DNA of 64,000 bases, taken from the NCBI RefSeq assembly GCF_014174275.1, contig NZ_JABEQK010000002.1, positions 62,001-126,000 on the forward strand, given 5' to 3'. The position numbers and the translations under genes were made by a program. Below, piece by piece: positions 63,695 to 64,000 of the stretch. The stretch is from Gluconacetobacter takamatsuzukensis. Lineage in GTDB: Bacteria; Pseudomonadota; Alphaproteobacteria; Acetobacterales; Acetobacteraceae. The notes under the pieces are model-generated. The model did not search any database. It had not been told where the DNA came from and saw only the letters and a list, made by a program, of their open reading frames with translations. The number at the start of each line of letters is the position of its first letter. Within the stretch, counting starts at the first letter, position 1.

Positions 63695-64000
63695 ATGAGA
63701 CCGCGTTGCCGCCGGCACCTTGCCGGATGCCTCACCCTCGCCGCCCTGTGCCTGCCGCCGGCGCTGTCGCTCGCGCGCCCCGCCCCGGCCCCCGCATCGC
63801 GCGTGCATTCCACCTATCCCGACGGCACCGGCGATTCGCTGGTCGACCGGCTGAACGCGGCGCAATTGTCGGGCAGCTATCGCGGCCCGCTCTATTACCA
63901 GGGCCAGGCCATCCCGCAGGCCCAGCCGACGGATGTCGGGACCCTGCCGCCCAACGTGCCGCAGATCGTGCCCCCGCCGCCGCCCGGCGCCCGCGCGCCC
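63695..64000 (+). CDS. Secreted proline-rich protein, N-terminal part (runs off the window)
   Basis: The frame from the ATG at 63695 stays open to the end. It begins with a basic N-region and a hydrophobic signal core (LAGCLTLAALCLPPALSLA). STYPDGTGDSLVDRLNAAQL and SGSYRGPLYYQGQAIPQAQP follow, ending in a Pro-rich run. No domain is recognised. GGCCTG upstream is not a strong ribosome site. The opposite strand has a long low-complexity frame that I rejected. Confidence 0.6.
   Translation, partial: MRPRCRRHLAGCLTLAALCLPPALSLARPAPAPASRVHSTYPDGTGDSLVDRLNAAQLSGSYRGPLYYQGQAIPQAQPTDVGTLPPNVPQIVPPPPPGARAP

Overview
The window is a high-GC alphaproteobacterial chromosome segment, most likely from an acetic acid bacterium (Acetobacteraceae, Gluconacetobacter/Komagataeibacter-like). 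This rests on four things: a periplasmic three-subunit GMC/cytochrome c dehydrogenase, ThyX as thymidylate synthase, a circularly permuted two-piece tmRNA with tag ANDNSEVLAVAA next to alphaproteobacterial sspB, and the rng-yacG-tRNA-Phe order. The species assignment is inference.

Layout. 1-1135: the end of a ribonuclease E/G gene, yacG and tRNA-Phe. 1136-5130: an accessory island beside tRNA-Phe. It holds a frameshifted IS3 remnant, a lower-GC adenine-methyltransferase-like gene overlapping a small convergent gene, a decayed P4-type integrase cut by another IS3 end, an IS1595-type transposase fragment, a cluster of GTTCCCA repeats and a small lipoprotein. 5246-19759: housekeeping and transport genes (metQNI, mgtA with an unusual aquaporin-like protein and a VOC protein, class I fumarase, sspB/ssrA, thyX, a MOSC protein, mlaA-mlaC, a GNAT protein). 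19803-22329: ettA, a CAU tRNA and ppa.

22373-33924 (all minus strand) is a surface-glycan and secretion block: a GT4 enzyme, a protein with a basic tail, a GT2-GT4 fusion, a Sel1-repeat protein and a type I secretion ABC/HlyD pair. 33983-35538 has a CACC-motif protein and two secreted DUF336 proteins.

35757-50344 is a sugar and sugar-acid oxidation region. It has an OprB porin and DoxX protein, then an arabonate-dehydratase-type IlvD/Edd enzyme, an HpcH/HpaI aldolase and an MmsA-type dehydrogenase divergent from a LysR regulator and an MFS transporter. Then follow a Yellow/MRJP-type beta-propeller protein and a gluconate-2-dehydrogenase-like small subunit, GMC flavoprotein and triheme cytochrome c. 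A plausible flow is periplasmic oxidation to a lactone or acid, import, dehydration, retro-aldol cleavage and aldehyde oxidation.

50405-54948 is an ABM / Tm-1-like / PEP-hydrolase-like / nitroreductase operon next to a MocR-type regulator. 55028-64000 holds metH, a degenerate HisE-like protein, cvpA, purF, an SDR lacking its catalytic Tyr, ybaK, an OmpH/Skp-like protein and the start of a secreted protein.

Four copies of a palindromic intergenic element (about 100-165 nt) lie at 16141, 30098, 34443 and 46298. Each abuts or overlaps a stop codon, and their outer arms differ in sequence but stay complementary. I consider this the most interesting unexplained structure in the window. A second two-hairpin repeat occurs at 18976 and 29822.
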